From Gemmatimonadaceae bacterium (lineage in GTDB: Bacteria > Gemmatimonadota > Gemmatimonadetes > Gemmatimonadales > Gemmatimonadaceae): 34,817 nt of DNA. Shown here piece after piece: positions 25,639 to 34,100 of this stretch (its first letter is position 1; the number at the start of each line of letters is the position of its first letter). The notes below the pieces were generated by a model. The model was not told the origin of the DNA and ran no database searches. It saw only the letters and a list, made by a program, of their open reading frames with translations. The stretch is taken from the NCBI GenBank assembly GCA_025358925.1, contig JANYHT010000068.1:1-34817 (forward strand), written 5' to 3'. The position numbers and the translations under genes were made by a program.

Positions 25639-25890
25639 ACCATCTCAGCGAGCAAGTTCAAGGCAACACGCTTGGTGCTCATGGATGACTTTGCAGGGCG
25701 ATATCGTATCCCCGGACTTTGATGCATGGGAGATGTCTGACTCTGACCCGCTCGGTGGTGTGAAGTGGTAATCATTAAAGCGAAACGACAAACACGACCG
25801 ATCGTTACTGGCAAACGTCGTGTGGCCGAATTGAGTCCTCCTTGTCTTGCGACACCGATGCTGTGGCGCGCGTCACTGTCGCTCGATCGT
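25639..25890 (+). pseudogene. Decayed Phd/YefM-type antitoxin in permuted pieces
   Basis: Three pieces of a Phd/YefM antitoxin can be read, out of their normal order. The N-terminal piece (25639-25695) reads TISASKFKATRLVLMDDFA, like the usual start of these antitoxins. Directly after it, in the next frame (25697-25771), comes the typical C-terminal, toxin-binding part GDIVSPDFDAWEMSDSDPL, ending in TAA. The piece expected between them, EVVIIKAKRQTRPIV followed by VAELSPP, appears only afterwards (25762-25890), in the first frame, and runs into the toxin. So the middle has been lost from the first copy or moved. A rearranged single copy, or two tandem copies each with a deletion, would both explain it. 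It cannot encode a working antitoxin. Confidence 0.6.
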
Positions 25891-25899
25891 ACGGCTGCC

Positions 25900-26307
25900 C
25901 TGCTGCTGGATACACACACGTGGATATGGACGCTTAACGACGCCCGTGATCGAATGTCTGAAGGCGCATGAACGCTTATTGAATCTGCCGCGCAAGCGCG
26001 ACGACTGTTTGTGAGTGATATCTCGTTTTGGGAAGTGTCGCTCAAGTCCATGAAATCGCAGGTGCCATTGCCCATGCATCCAACTATCTGGCTCGGGCTT
26101 GCCGCCCGCGCTCCGAGGATTCAGGGCTTAGCGCTCAGCCGCGACGTGCCAGTTCAAAGCACTGTGCGAAGTGGCAATCTTCGCGGAGATCCTGCCGACC
26201 GCATCCTAATCGCGCAAACGCAGCTCGCGAACATGTCGTTAATAACGTGTGACAGTCGAATCATTTCGTACGCCAAGCGACAGCCCGGCGTACCCGTGTG
26301 TGACGCA
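25900..26307 (+). pseudogene. PIN-domain (VapC-type) toxin pseudogene with in-frame TGA
   Basis: The frame reads LLLDTHTWIWTLNDARDRMSEGA, then TGA (25969-25971), then continues in the same frame with TLIESAAQARRLFVSDISFWEVSLKSM, ALSRDVPVQSTVRS, GDPADRILIAQTQLANMSLITCDSRIISYA. These are the PIN ribonuclease landmarks: the first Asp in LDTH, the Glu in FWEV, GDPADR and the final Asp in TCDSR. Apart from the TGA the catalytic residues remain. No start codon stands before LLLD, and no stop follows the family's usual end before the convergent SEC-C gene. Intact members are RNases held in check by a Phd-type antitoxin, whose remnant precedes it. Confidence 0.75.
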
Positions 26308-26324
26308 CACACCACGCATCACCA

Positions 26325-28358
26325 CTACCGGTGCGCTTTACGACGCTCCTGCCGGATGACCGCCAGTGGCGACTTTCCATATTGCACGTGCTTGGTCGTT
26401 TCCCACACGCGTTGCTGCGTGGCGCAGTATGCACGCACCGAGGCCGGATCAGTAATTCCCAGAGCGATTTGCGATTCGCGCCAGTTCAGCGTGAGCCACT
26501 GGAGCTCGTCGTTTAACATCCCTTCGCGCTCGCCCTCATACTCGCCTTCAGCGGGCTGTTCTGGCATTAATGCGTCGGGCAGCATGACGCGATGATACAC
26601 GTCATACGAAAACTGCTCGGTCCACCAACGTGTGCTCTGATCAGCTGACACGGCAATTGGAGCAGTCTCGAACCGCGTTTGCATCGCAGCGTGATCCGCG
26701 AGCATCGACGGCGCCCACGCGCAAACAATGCCATCGCGCTCGATCCATGTGAAAAACAACTGCAGGTTGGTGAGGATAACGAGCACATCGCGCATCGTGT
26801 ATGGCGTACCCATGAGCAGCCACGAATACAGATAGCAGCGCAAGTGATACTCGTGCATCGCCGCAACGGTGACGCCGTGGGCGAAGGCGAGATATTCAAC
26901 AAAGTGCGTGGCGTGTAGCTGCTGCTTCGCGATTGTTTCCTGCGCGCGTGCACGCCGTCGACCAACGTCGCGCGACTCTAGCCATCCCACAAAACCATCT
27001 ACGCGCGCCATCTCGGGCTCGAAACGCACTTCAATTTCTGTCTCGGTGCCGTCATACCGCGCAAAAGTTTTTGTCGGATCGGCCGCAACGCCGTCGGCAA
27101 ATCCGCGAGTGAGCGTCAGTGGTACGATCCACGGCGATAGTACAATGGGCGAACGGTTGCCCCGATACGCGAGCTGTAGTCCCGACGCGACGTCGCGCCA
27201 AATAACGGGTTCCGCACGCGGCGTTTTCTCGACCGGCAGCACGTGAGGTGCCCCCATCAATCGCGCAATGGCATCAAGCGTTCGCGTCAGCAACGCGACC
27301 TGCGCGCGTGAAATTCCACCCGCTGGCGTGTTGGCTGCGCTCAGTGACGGATGCGCGCCCGGTCCGGCCACATGAAAGTGCTGTGCTTTAAACTCTTGTT
27401 GCATCGCGCGCGGTAATGCCGCGCGCGGATCGAAATACAGTGTGAGCACCGCTCCATCGATGCCTCGCAGTGTGTCGCGTGGGTCATCGATTTTAAATAC
27501 TCGTTCAAAATCGACATCGTATTCATACAAACTGAGTCCGTACTGTTCGCCACCGGCACCCATCACGCAAACGGTCCATATGACATCTGGCGCCTCATCG
27601 GCCGTGATGGCAAGCGTTTCTTCGTTATCGAGTCGCGCCCACGGTTGCGCTTCGTAAAAGCGCGCCGCTGCGGCAAACAGTTGTGTGCGCGCATCCGCGT
27701 CGATACCCCACGCGCTCCACACGTGCGGAAAACTCAACAACGTGATGCCCGGTCGACCACTTGAAGGCGCTGCTGCCCCGTCCGGATCGTCACCAATTCC
27801 CCATTCGGGTCCGACGAGATTCTCGCGCATGTCGCGAGCAGCGTGGTCGAGCTGTGGCAGCAGTGATGCGTGTTCCACGCGCGTCGTTGCGCCGAGCATC
27901 GTGGCCATATGTTCGGCGACGATTGCGTGACGTACGCGCACCGTCGCGGGCATCGCGAGTGCTACGCCGCTTTCGGCGCGATGACGTTCGACGACTGCGC
28001 GTAGCCACTGTGTCAATGTCGATGCGACGTCGACCGGCTCCGTTGGCGGCGATTGCGTGATATGCGCATCGAGCACATATCCGTCGGCCACCACGAGCAA
28101 GACGCAGGTGCGCCCACTTGACTCTCCTTCAATGGCGAGCGGCACGGGCACGGCATCGAGCTCCCACACCGAACTTTCGTCCAGCGAACGGAGAACCTCA
28201 GCCGATAGCGACACGCCAGCACGGTCTGATTTTGCACGCTCGGTCTCCGACTGCACGAGGCGGAGTGACCGCTCGCGCACCATGTCAGCGTCGAGATGAC
28301 AAAGCTTGTACTTCTTGCCGGAACCACACGGGCAGGGATCGTTGCGATTGGCTGACAT
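26325..28358 (-). CDS. SEC-C motif zinc-binding protein of unknown function (677 aa)
   Basis: From ATG 28358 the protein begins MSANRNDPCPCGSGKKYKLCH; C9, C11, C20 and H21 form the SEC-C zinc motif known from the SecA tail, where it contacts SecB and ribosomes, and found fused to many unrelated proteins. The remaining 650 residues match no family I recognise. They are acidic-to-neutral, contain tryptophan-rich segments (SFPHVWSAWGI, SPWIVPLTL, LQLFFTWIERDG) and an alpha-helical C-terminal third, and have no signal peptide or membrane helix. A GTG at 28373 is an alternative start. The start is 17 bp from the divergent DDAH gene. A cytoplasmic role in protein handling can only be guessed from the zinc motif. 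Confidence 0.85.
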   Translation of the reverse strand: MSANRNDPCPCGSGKKYKLCHLDADMVRERSLRLVQSETERAKSDRAGVSLSAEVLRSLDESSVWELDAVPVPLAIEGESSGRTCVLLVVADGYVLDAHITQSPPTEPVDVASTLTQWLRAVVERHRAESGVALAMPATVRVRHAIVAEHMATMLGATTRVEHASLLPQLDHAARDMRENLVGPEWGIGDDPDGAAAPSSGRPGITLLSFPHVWSAWGIDADARTQLFAAAARFYEAQPWARLDNEETLAITADEAPDVIWTVCVMGAGGEQYGLSLYEYDVDFERVFKIDDPRDTLRGIDGAVLTLYFDPRAALPRAMQQEFKAQHFHVAGPGAHPSLSAANTPAGGISRAQVALLTRTLDAIARLMGAPHVLPVEKTPRAEPVIWRDVASGLQLAYRGNRSPIVLSPWIVPLTLTRGFADGVAADPTKTFARYDGTETEIEVRFEPEMARVDGFVGWLESRDVGRRRARAQETIAKQQLHATHFVEYLAFAHGVTVAAMHEYHLRCYLYSWLLMGTPYTMRDVLVILTNLQLFFTWIERDGIVCAWAPSMLADHAAMQTRFETAPIAVSADQSTRWWTEQFSYDVYHRVMLPDALMPEQPAEGEYEGEREGMLNDELQWLTLNWRESQIALGITDPASVRAYCATQQRVWETTKHVQYGKSPLAVIRQERRKAHR

Positions 28359-28375
28359 ATTCAGCAATTTCACCG

Positions 28376-29158
28376 ATGTTCTCTCGCTTCTCTATGGCCG
28401 TTGTGCGCCCGCCCGCCCGCAACTTCGCCGACGGTCTTACGACCGTTGCGCTCGGCGTCCCCAACGTTGACCTCGCGCTTACGCAGCATGCAGCCTATTG
28501 CACTGCCCTCGTCCGCAACGGGTGTACGCTTGTCCAACTACCGCCTGATGAGCGCTACCCCGACTCCACGTTTGTTGAGGACACGGCGCTCATATTGCCC
28601 GGCAGTGGGGCCATTCTCACACGTCCGGGTGCGCCGACTCGGGCGGGAGAGGTCCACGCGATACGTGACGCACTCATGCCATTTTTCTCGAATGCCGAGC
28701 AGATTGTCGCGCCCGGTACGCTCGACGCGGGCGATGTGTGTGAAGTAGGAGCGCACGCGTTTATTGGCGTGTCGCATCGCACCAACACCGAGGGTGCTCG
28801 CCAACTGTCAGCGTGGTTTGCCCGTCACAACGTGAGTGCAAAAACGATCGACATTCGCGGCATCCGCGGCATCTTGCATTTGAAAAGCGGCGTAACGGCG
28901 CTCGACGAACAACGGTTGATCGTCGTTGATGCACTCTACGATCATCCTGAGTTTCGTCTGTTTAAACGCATTCGTTCACCTCGTGGTGAGGAATACGCGG
29001 CAAACTGTGTTCGTGTGAATGATATACTTTTTGTCGCGCACGGATATCCGCAAACGCAGCAAGTGTTGCGCGCACTCGGCTACCGGCTCGAAGTGCTCGA
29101 CATGAGCGAATTCGCCAAGATGGACGGCGGCTTAAGTTGCCTTTCTCTACGGTTTTAG
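28376..29158 (+). CDS. Dimethylarginine dimethylaminohydrolase (DDAH-like)
   Basis: A 260-residue cytosolic enzyme of the guanidino-group-modifying (pentein) superfamily. DDAH hydrolyses N-omega-methylated arginines to citrulline and methylamines. Landmarks: MAVVRPPARNFADGLTT at the start, DERYPDSTFVEDTALILPG (Asp/Glu substrate contacts near residues 59-75), LDAGDV near 117, the catalytic histidine H168 in GILHLKSGV, and the nucleophile C255 in MDGGLSCLSLRF. All positions of the Cys-His-acid set are present and the length is normal. Related pentein enzymes (arginine deiminase, amidinotransferase) cannot be fully excluded. The ATG at 28376 gives the usual 'MFSR' beginning; ATG 28394 is an alternative. 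No Shine-Dalgarno is visible. The 3' end overlaps the convergent MFS gene by 12 bp. Confidence 0.9.
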   Translation: MFSRFSMAVVRPPARNFADGLTTVALGVPNVDLALTQHAAYCTALVRNGCTLVQLPPDERYPDSTFVEDTALILPGSGAILTRPGAPTRAGEVHAIRDALMPFFSNAEQIVAPGTLDAGDVCEVGAHAFIGVSHRTNTEGARQLSAWFARHNVSAKTIDIRGIRGILHLKSGVTALDEQRLIVVDALYDHPEFRLFKRIRSPRGEEYAANCVRVNDILFVAHGYPQTQQVLRALGYRLEVLDMSEFAKMDGGLSCLSLRF

Positions 29159-30349
29159 GCGCGCGTTCGGCATAGTTGGCACACGTGCTCCCCTGAGCAT
29201 TACCAGCATGTAGACAATCACGGTCGTGGTCATTACCCCAGTCACGGCAAAGCAAACGGCTGGTCCAAACATGGACCACAAGAGCCCGGCCAACGAACTC
29301 GCGAACAGTGCGCACACACTCTGAAATCCGGAATACGTGCCAATCGCGGTGGCCGTGTCCTTTGCATCAGAAATTCCGGTGATCCAAGCCTTTGCAATGC
29401 CGTCAGTGGCGGCGGCAGACAGCCCGTACACGAAAAATAGCGCGGCTAAAAACCATACACCGCCACCAATCGCCATCCCAAAATACACGCTGGCAAAAAG
29501 GACCAACCCCAACACGAATATGCGCTTTAGTCCAACACGATCGGCAAGTATTCCAAGCGGCAGCGAAAACAGTGCGAAGACGAGATTATAGAAAATGTAC
29601 AGTGTGATGGTTTGCGTATCGTTCAACCCAACACTTCTCGCGCGCAGCAAGAGAAAGACATCGGAGCTATTGAACAACGCAAAGATGAGTAACCCGCGCA
29701 CGACCAGACGATAGTGTGCCGGGCTTCTTCTCCAATATTCCATGAACGCGAAAAATGAAACTGGCCGTGTATTCGGTACAACCGTTTTGCCTTTGTCTTT
29801 CAGCAACAGCGAGATCCCGATCGCCAACAGCGCAGGTGCAAACGCGATGAAAAACAATGGTCGGTAGTGGCCGGGAAAGTACTGGAGGTATACAAGCGCG
29901 ATTGCCGGCCCTAACACGGCGCCCATAGTATCCATGCTGCGATGAAATCCGAATACTGTTCCCTTCGTTGTCGGCGTTGCTTCGTCGCTGAGCATCGCAT
30001 CGCGAGCACCTGTTCGAATGCCCTTTCCCAACCGGTCAATGGTGCGCGCGAAGAAAATCCACAGTGGAGCAGCGAACACACCCATCATCGGTTTGCTCAC
30101 GGAGCTCAACAAGTACCCCAATTGCACAAACGGAACGCGACGTCCCGATGCGTCAGACTTCTTACCAAAATATCCTTTGCTCAGTCCCGCTGTGGCTTCG
30201 GTTAATCCTTCAAGCACACCAATGAGCACGAGCGAAAAACCGATGCTCTTTAGATAGATCGGCATAATTGGATAGAGCATCTCACTTGCCGCATCCGTGA
30301 GGAGGCTGACGAGTGAGAGCATCCACACGGTGCGCGTAATGTGCTTCAT
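29147..30349 (-). CDS. MFS transporter
   Basis: A 400-residue major facilitator with twelve hydrophobic segments. The start MKHITRTVWMLSLVSLLTDAASEMLYPIMPIYLKSIG and the loop KKSDASGRRVPFVQLGYLLSSVSKPMMG (a variant of MFS motif A) match the branch of MFS proteins that carry 'LTDxxSEMxYPxxPxFL'; DRLGKGIRTGARDAMLSD is also typical of it. Members of this branch are mostly annotated only as MFS transporters, so the substrate is open. It follows vapC on the same strand by 21 bp and may be transcribed with it, although the ATG has no visible ribosome binding site. Confidence 0.88.
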   Translation of the reverse strand: MKHITRTVWMLSLVSLLTDAASEMLYPIMPIYLKSIGFSLVLIGVLEGLTEATAGLSKGYFGKKSDASGRRVPFVQLGYLLSSVSKPMMGVFAAPLWIFFARTIDRLGKGIRTGARDAMLSDEATPTTKGTVFGFHRSMDTMGAVLGPAIALVYLQYFPGHYRPLFFIAFAPALLAIGISLLLKDKGKTVVPNTRPVSFFAFMEYWRRSPAHYRLVVRGLLIFALFNSSDVFLLLRARSVGLNDTQTITLYIFYNLVFALFSLPLGILADRVGLKRIFVLGLVLFASVYFGMAIGGGVWFLAALFFVYGLSAAATDGIAKAWITGISDAKDTATAIGTYSGFQSVCALFASSLAGLLWSMFGPAVCFAVTGVMTTTVIVYMLVMLRGARVPTMPNARLKP

Positions 30350-30370
30350 GCGTGCAAATGTGTCATCGCG

Positions 30371-30802
30371 TCATGCTATCATCGCTTTCCACTCGGACGG
30401 CATGCGCACCGTGACGGCTGCGTCGCCACGCTCTCGCACCTCTCGGTCCAGCGTAAGCAGCACGCTGTTTGCTTTTACCGCCGTCGCGACGTACACCGCG
30501 TCAGCGCCCCGCAGTGCATAAGTTGCGGCAATTTCCGAAGCGGCGGCGGCGAGTCGATGATCCAGCTCGTACATCATGAGGTACGGCGAGGCCAGGGCGA
30601 CCCGACCCGCTTGGAGTGCGAGCGCCTTATCTCGTGTACGGCGCGCAATGGTCGCACACACCTCAACGACAAACAGTCCTGGCTGGTGCAGCGGAATACG
30701 CTGCGTCACCAACGATTGAATCAGCGTCGCACATCGCTTGTGCTCTTGCTCAATCGACGACAAGGCGGACAGCCATACCGAGGCGTCGAGCGTGACCCTC
30801 AC
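30371..30802 (-). CDS. vapC: VapC-family PIN-domain ribonuclease toxin
   Basis: A 143-residue PIN protein. The four acidic residues of the metal site are visible: D6 (VTLDASVWLSAL), E47 (FVVEVCATIAR), D101 (LRGADAVYVATA) and D119 (LLTLDREV). VapC toxins cleave RNA, often tRNA or rRNA, and are neutralised by the VapB partner. The start is a GTG whose last bases overlap the stop of the upstream antitoxin gene (GTGA), the usual coupled arrangement. No lesions are visible, so the pair looks functional. The RNA target cannot be predicted. Confidence 0.88.
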   Translation of the reverse strand: MRVTLDASVWLSALSSIEQEHKRCATLIQSLVTQRIPLHQPGLFVVEVCATIARRTRDKALALQAGRVALASPYLMMYELDHRLAAAASEIAATYALRGADAVYVATAVKANSVLLTLDREVRERGDAAVTVRMPSEWKAMIA

Positions 30803-31050
30803 CGTCGATCGTGGTGCAACTGTTCAACCAGCGATCCATCCTGCGTGGTCGCGCCAGACACGGCCTCGCCGAGCGCCCCCCAGGACCGCAACCACTTGGC
30901 CTGGGGTTTCGCTTCGCTGACGTGCGCGCGTTCATCCACCCACGCCGTGAAGAGCGCGGTTGCCACCTCACGCACGGCACGACCTTCGAGCGCGCTCTTC
31001 GATTTGATACGCCTGTAGAGGTCGTCCGGAAGATCGATGCTGGTTTTCAT
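30799..31050 (-). CDS. vapB: VapB-like ribbon-helix-helix antitoxin
   Basis: An 83-residue protein. Its N-terminal half is a ribbon-helix-helix DNA-binding domain: MKTSIDLPDDLYRRIKSKSALEGRAVREVATALFTAWV, with a basic-hydrophobic beta strand (KTSIDL) followed by two helices. The C-terminal half (about residues 45-83, including KWLRSWGALGEAV and DGSLVEQLHHDRR) is the flexible part that would wrap the toxin. It overlaps vapC by 4 bp. RHH antitoxins bind their own promoter; an inverted repeat lies 14 bp before the start codon. Confidence 0.87.
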   Translation of the reverse strand: MKTSIDLPDDLYRRIKSKSALEGRAVREVATALFTAWVDERAHVSEAKPQAKWLRSWGALGEAVSGATTQDGSLVEQLHHDRR

Positions 31051-31063
31051 GCTAAGAGTATTG

Positions 31064-31075
31064 CGGTATTTACCG
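31064..31075 (-). promoter_or_regulatory. Candidate VapB operator
   Basis: CGGTA-AA-TACCG (minus strand) is a perfect 5-bp inverted repeat 14 to 25 bp before the vapB ATG, in the 41-bp gap after the propeller gene. Its place next to AT-rich sequence fits an autoregulatory RHH site. Confidence 0.4.
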
Positions 31076-31091
31076 TAAAACGCAAGAAGGC

Positions 31092-34000
31092 TCAGAACGG
31101 CAGTTGACCGAGCCGCGTTGCCATCGTCTGGTAGTACGCGAGCTGTGACCGCTGGTCAGCCGTAGGCAACCCCGTCCAACGCGCACTCGCGTTGTAGAGT
31201 GTGCCAAGTCGCGCGAGCAATTCTTGGGCTTGCCGTTTGTTGTCGGTGGTTTGTGCATCACGCGCGTTTGCACGACGCGCACGATCAGCAACAGGAGCGA
31301 ACTGCGTAACCACGGCCGCAACGTGGCGCTGGAATTCGGTCCAGTTTTTTCTGTCGGCACGCGAAACGCGAATGCGTGGATCTTCGCGAACGACGACACG
31401 CTGCGTGCTTTTCGCGCCGGCGGCATCAAGCGAAACGGTGTATGTGCCGGGCAATGCCAATGGCCCTGGCGAGGTCGAGCTCGGACCGGCATCATCGTCT
31501 TCACCACCACCGCTCCGCAACGGAATATCTGCATATCGCAAATTCCACACGGCGCGATTCAGTCCGCGGACGGTTGTGGTTTTGAGTACTTGCACGAGGG
31601 CGCCGACTGAGTCGCTCACCGTCAGCGTCGCGCTACCACCGCTCTGCGCCAACCAATAGTCCACCAATGCGCCGTTGATTGGATTTTCGCCGCGAAACAG
31701 CATGTCACCAGTATGTGGACGCAGATTGGTCGTGCGGATCTCGAACGCGGGTTGCACGCTGAATAAATGCGATGCCTTTGCGACAACAGCCGGTGTCAGC
31801 TCCTGCAGCGCATTGATTTGATCGAGCACCCACACGCCGCGTGCGTGTGATGCCAACACCAATGCATTGTCGCGCGGATGGATGGCGATGTCGTTGAAGG
31901 GCATCGTCGGCATGTTGTTGCGCAGCGCGATCCACTGCGTGCCACGCGTTGGCGAGATGAACACGCCAAATTCTGTCGCGAGATAGAGCAGTTGCGGATT
32001 GCGCAGATCTTCGCGGACGGTGCGCGCGACGCGATCGGCCGGCAAATCTGAAGTGATCGACATCCACGTCTGGCCGAAGTCAGTCGTCATGTACACATAG
32101 TTGTGGAAGTCGTTGCTGCGATGATTATCCACCGTGACGTACGCGGTGCCGTCGACGTAATGTGACGGTTCAACGCCGGCAAACCACGCTCCTGTCGGTA
32201 ATCCCGGGAACCGTGACTGTTGATCATCCCATGTTGTGCCCCCATTGCGCGAAACGCGAAAGCGGCCGTCATCGGTGCCAACGTATAGCACGCCTTTGCG
32301 ACGTGGCGATTCCGCGAGTGCAGTGATGCCCGGAAAGTATGGTACGCCGTCGTCTATAGAGAGGGTATTCTCGGTCGACAACCGGCCCATCAGCGGCAGT
32401 GTCGAACGATCAACGCCGGTCGTCATGTCACCGAGATCACTCCAGGTGCGACCGCGATCGCGCGAGCGAAACAGATGTTGCATGCCCACGTACAACGTTC
32501 CGCTATCGTGCGGAGACAACACGATCGGTGAGTCCCAATTTGCCGGATGCATTGCGTTGCCGAGTACCGCTGTTGCACCAGGCTTGCCCCATGTATCCCA
32601 ATTCCGACGTCCGGATATGTGCCCCTGCGGATCGCCCGGACGAATGTCTTGCGCTTCCCACGTGACGGTGTTGTTGCGCTGCAATCCCAAAAACTGCGAG
32701 CCGGAAAACACTGTGCCCGGATGCTTCACGTCGGGGATCGCCCAAAAGCCGTCGCCACCACACAGACGCGACCAATGCTCGTTTAATATGCCGTTGGTGT
32801 TCCAACTTGCGCTGGGGCCCATCCAGCATCCGTTGTCTTGCAGTCCGCCATACACGTTAAATGGTACCGCGTTGTCTAAGGCAACACGATAGAATTGCGA
32901 AAGTGGGAGCGACGAAACAAACAAAAACTTATTGCCGCGATCATAACTGATTCCAATGCCGCCGTCGTCGAGCTTCACCACGTGGCGACTGTCTTTCGGA
33001 TCAACCCACACAAATCGATCATCACCGTGCGTGGTGGTGCGCGGCGCAACAAATGTTTTGCCACCATCATCGCTGTATGAGTACGCGTTCAACATGTACA
33101 CGCGCTTGTCATCATTGGGATCAATCGTCGGCTGACTGCCGTACATTGGTCGCGGATTCCAGTCAGACTGAAACGTCCACGTCGCGCCTTTGTCTTCGCT
33201 GCGATACAAGCCCGCCTTGCGCTGGGTATATGCGGTCGACGCATTGTATCGCGCTCCCTGCTCGATGCTCACCAGCAACACGTTGGTGTTCTTGCGATAA
33301 ATCGCGATGCCGATACGCCCGTACTCGCCAGTCGGCAGGCCGTGACCGGTAATTTTAGACCACGACGTACCCGCATCCGTGCTTTTCCAAAGCGCGCTGC
33401 CGGGCCCACCACCATCAAAACCGTACGCGCTGCGACGTCGTTGATATGTGGCCGCATACAGCGTTGACGGATCACTACCGTCAATCGCGATGTCGGTCGC
33501 CCCTGTTTCGTCATCAACGGACAGCGTGCGTGACCATGTGCGTCCACCATCATTTGTTTTGTACACGCCGCGATCACCACCCGGCCCCCACACCGATCCC
33601 TGCGCCGCTACGTATGCGATATCGGGATTGGAAGGATGCAGCACAATGCGTCCGATGTTTTTACTATCGCGCAGACCGACATTCATCCACGTTTTGCCGG
33701 CGTCGATGGATTTATAAATGCCATCGCCCCAGCCCACACTCTGCCGACTCGCACGTTCGCCCGTGCCAACCCAAATAATTTTCGGATCGGGTTGAAACAC
33801 GACAACATCGCCAATGGAATGCACCGGCACGGCGTCAAACAGTGATTCCCACGTTACGCCGTTGTCGCGCGTGCGCCAGAGTCCACCAGTCGCTGCAGCG
33901 ACATACATGGTATACGGATCAGACTCCACCACATCCATATCAACAACGCGACCGCTCATTGATGCAGGGCCGATGTTCCGCAGACGCAGTGCAGAAAGGT

Positions 34001-34100
34001 CCGACGACACGAGTTGTGCGTTCGCCGTGGCGGCATAGGCAACAACGCATAGCCCCGACGCGACACCCAAGCGCAGGCACTGGAAAATGCGCGCCATCAT
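31092..34100 (-). CDS. Secreted sortilin/BNR-type beta-propeller protein (1002 aa)
   Basis: The signal peptide MARIFQCLRLGVASGLCVVAYAATANA is followed by LRLRNIGPASMSGRVVDMDVVESDPYTMYVAAATGGLWRTRDNGVTWESL and many BNR/Asp-box repeats (GIYKSIDAGKTWMNV, GVYKTNDGGRTWSRT, LYRSEDKGATWTF, LFRSRDRGRTWSDL). These S-x-D-x-G-x-T-W boxes mark a VPS10/sortilin-like or sialidase-like propeller over about residues 30-750. A C-terminal part (about 790-960) ends in helices. Family members are often labelled glycosyl hydrolase, but no catalytic residue can be assigned, so I describe only the fold. The gene starts directly after the stop of the upstream propeller gene (TAA then ATG), so the two are probably coupled. 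Confidence 0.88.
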   Translation of the reverse strand: MMARIFQCLRLGVASGLCVVAYAATANAQLVSSDLSALRLRNIGPASMSGRVVDMDVVESDPYTMYVAAATGGLWRTRDNGVTWESLFDAVPVHSIGDVVVFQPDPKIIWVGTGERASRQSVGWGDGIYKSIDAGKTWMNVGLRDSKNIGRIVLHPSNPDIAYVAAQGSVWGPGGDRGVYKTNDGGRTWSRTLSVDDETGATDIAIDGSDPSTLYAATYQRRRSAYGFDGGGPGSALWKSTDAGTSWSKITGHGLPTGEYGRIGIAIYRKNTNVLLVSIEQGARYNASTAYTQRKAGLYRSEDKGATWTFQSDWNPRPMYGSQPTIDPNDDKRVYMLNAYSYSDDGGKTFVAPRTTTHGDDRFVWVDPKDSRHVVKLDDGGIGISYDRGNKFLFVSSLPLSQFYRVALDNAVPFNVYGGLQDNGCWMGPSASWNTNGILNEHWSRLCGGDGFWAIPDVKHPGTVFSGSQFLGLQRNNTVTWEAQDIRPGDPQGHISGRRNWDTWGKPGATAVLGNAMHPANWDSPIVLSPHDSGTLYVGMQHLFRSRDRGRTWSDLGDMTTGVDRSTLPLMGRLSTENTLSIDDGVPYFPGITALAESPRRKGVLYVGTDDGRFRVSRNGGTTWDDQQSRFPGLPTGAWFAGVEPSHYVDGTAYVTVDNHRSNDFHNYVYMTTDFGQTWMSITSDLPADRVARTVREDLRNPQLLYLATEFGVFISPTRGTQWIALRNNMPTMPFNDIAIHPRDNALVLASHARGVWVLDQINALQELTPAVVAKASHLFSVQPAFEIRTTNLRPHTGDMLFRGENPINGALVDYWLAQSGGSATLTVSDSVGALVQVLKTTTVRGLNRAVWNLRYADIPLRSGGGEDDDAGPSSTSPGPLALPGTYTVSLDAAGAKSTQRVVVREDPRIRVSRADRKNWTEFQRHVAAVVTQFAPVADRARRANARDAQTTDNKRQAQELLARLGTLYNASARWTGLPTADQRSQLAYYQTMATRLGQLPF

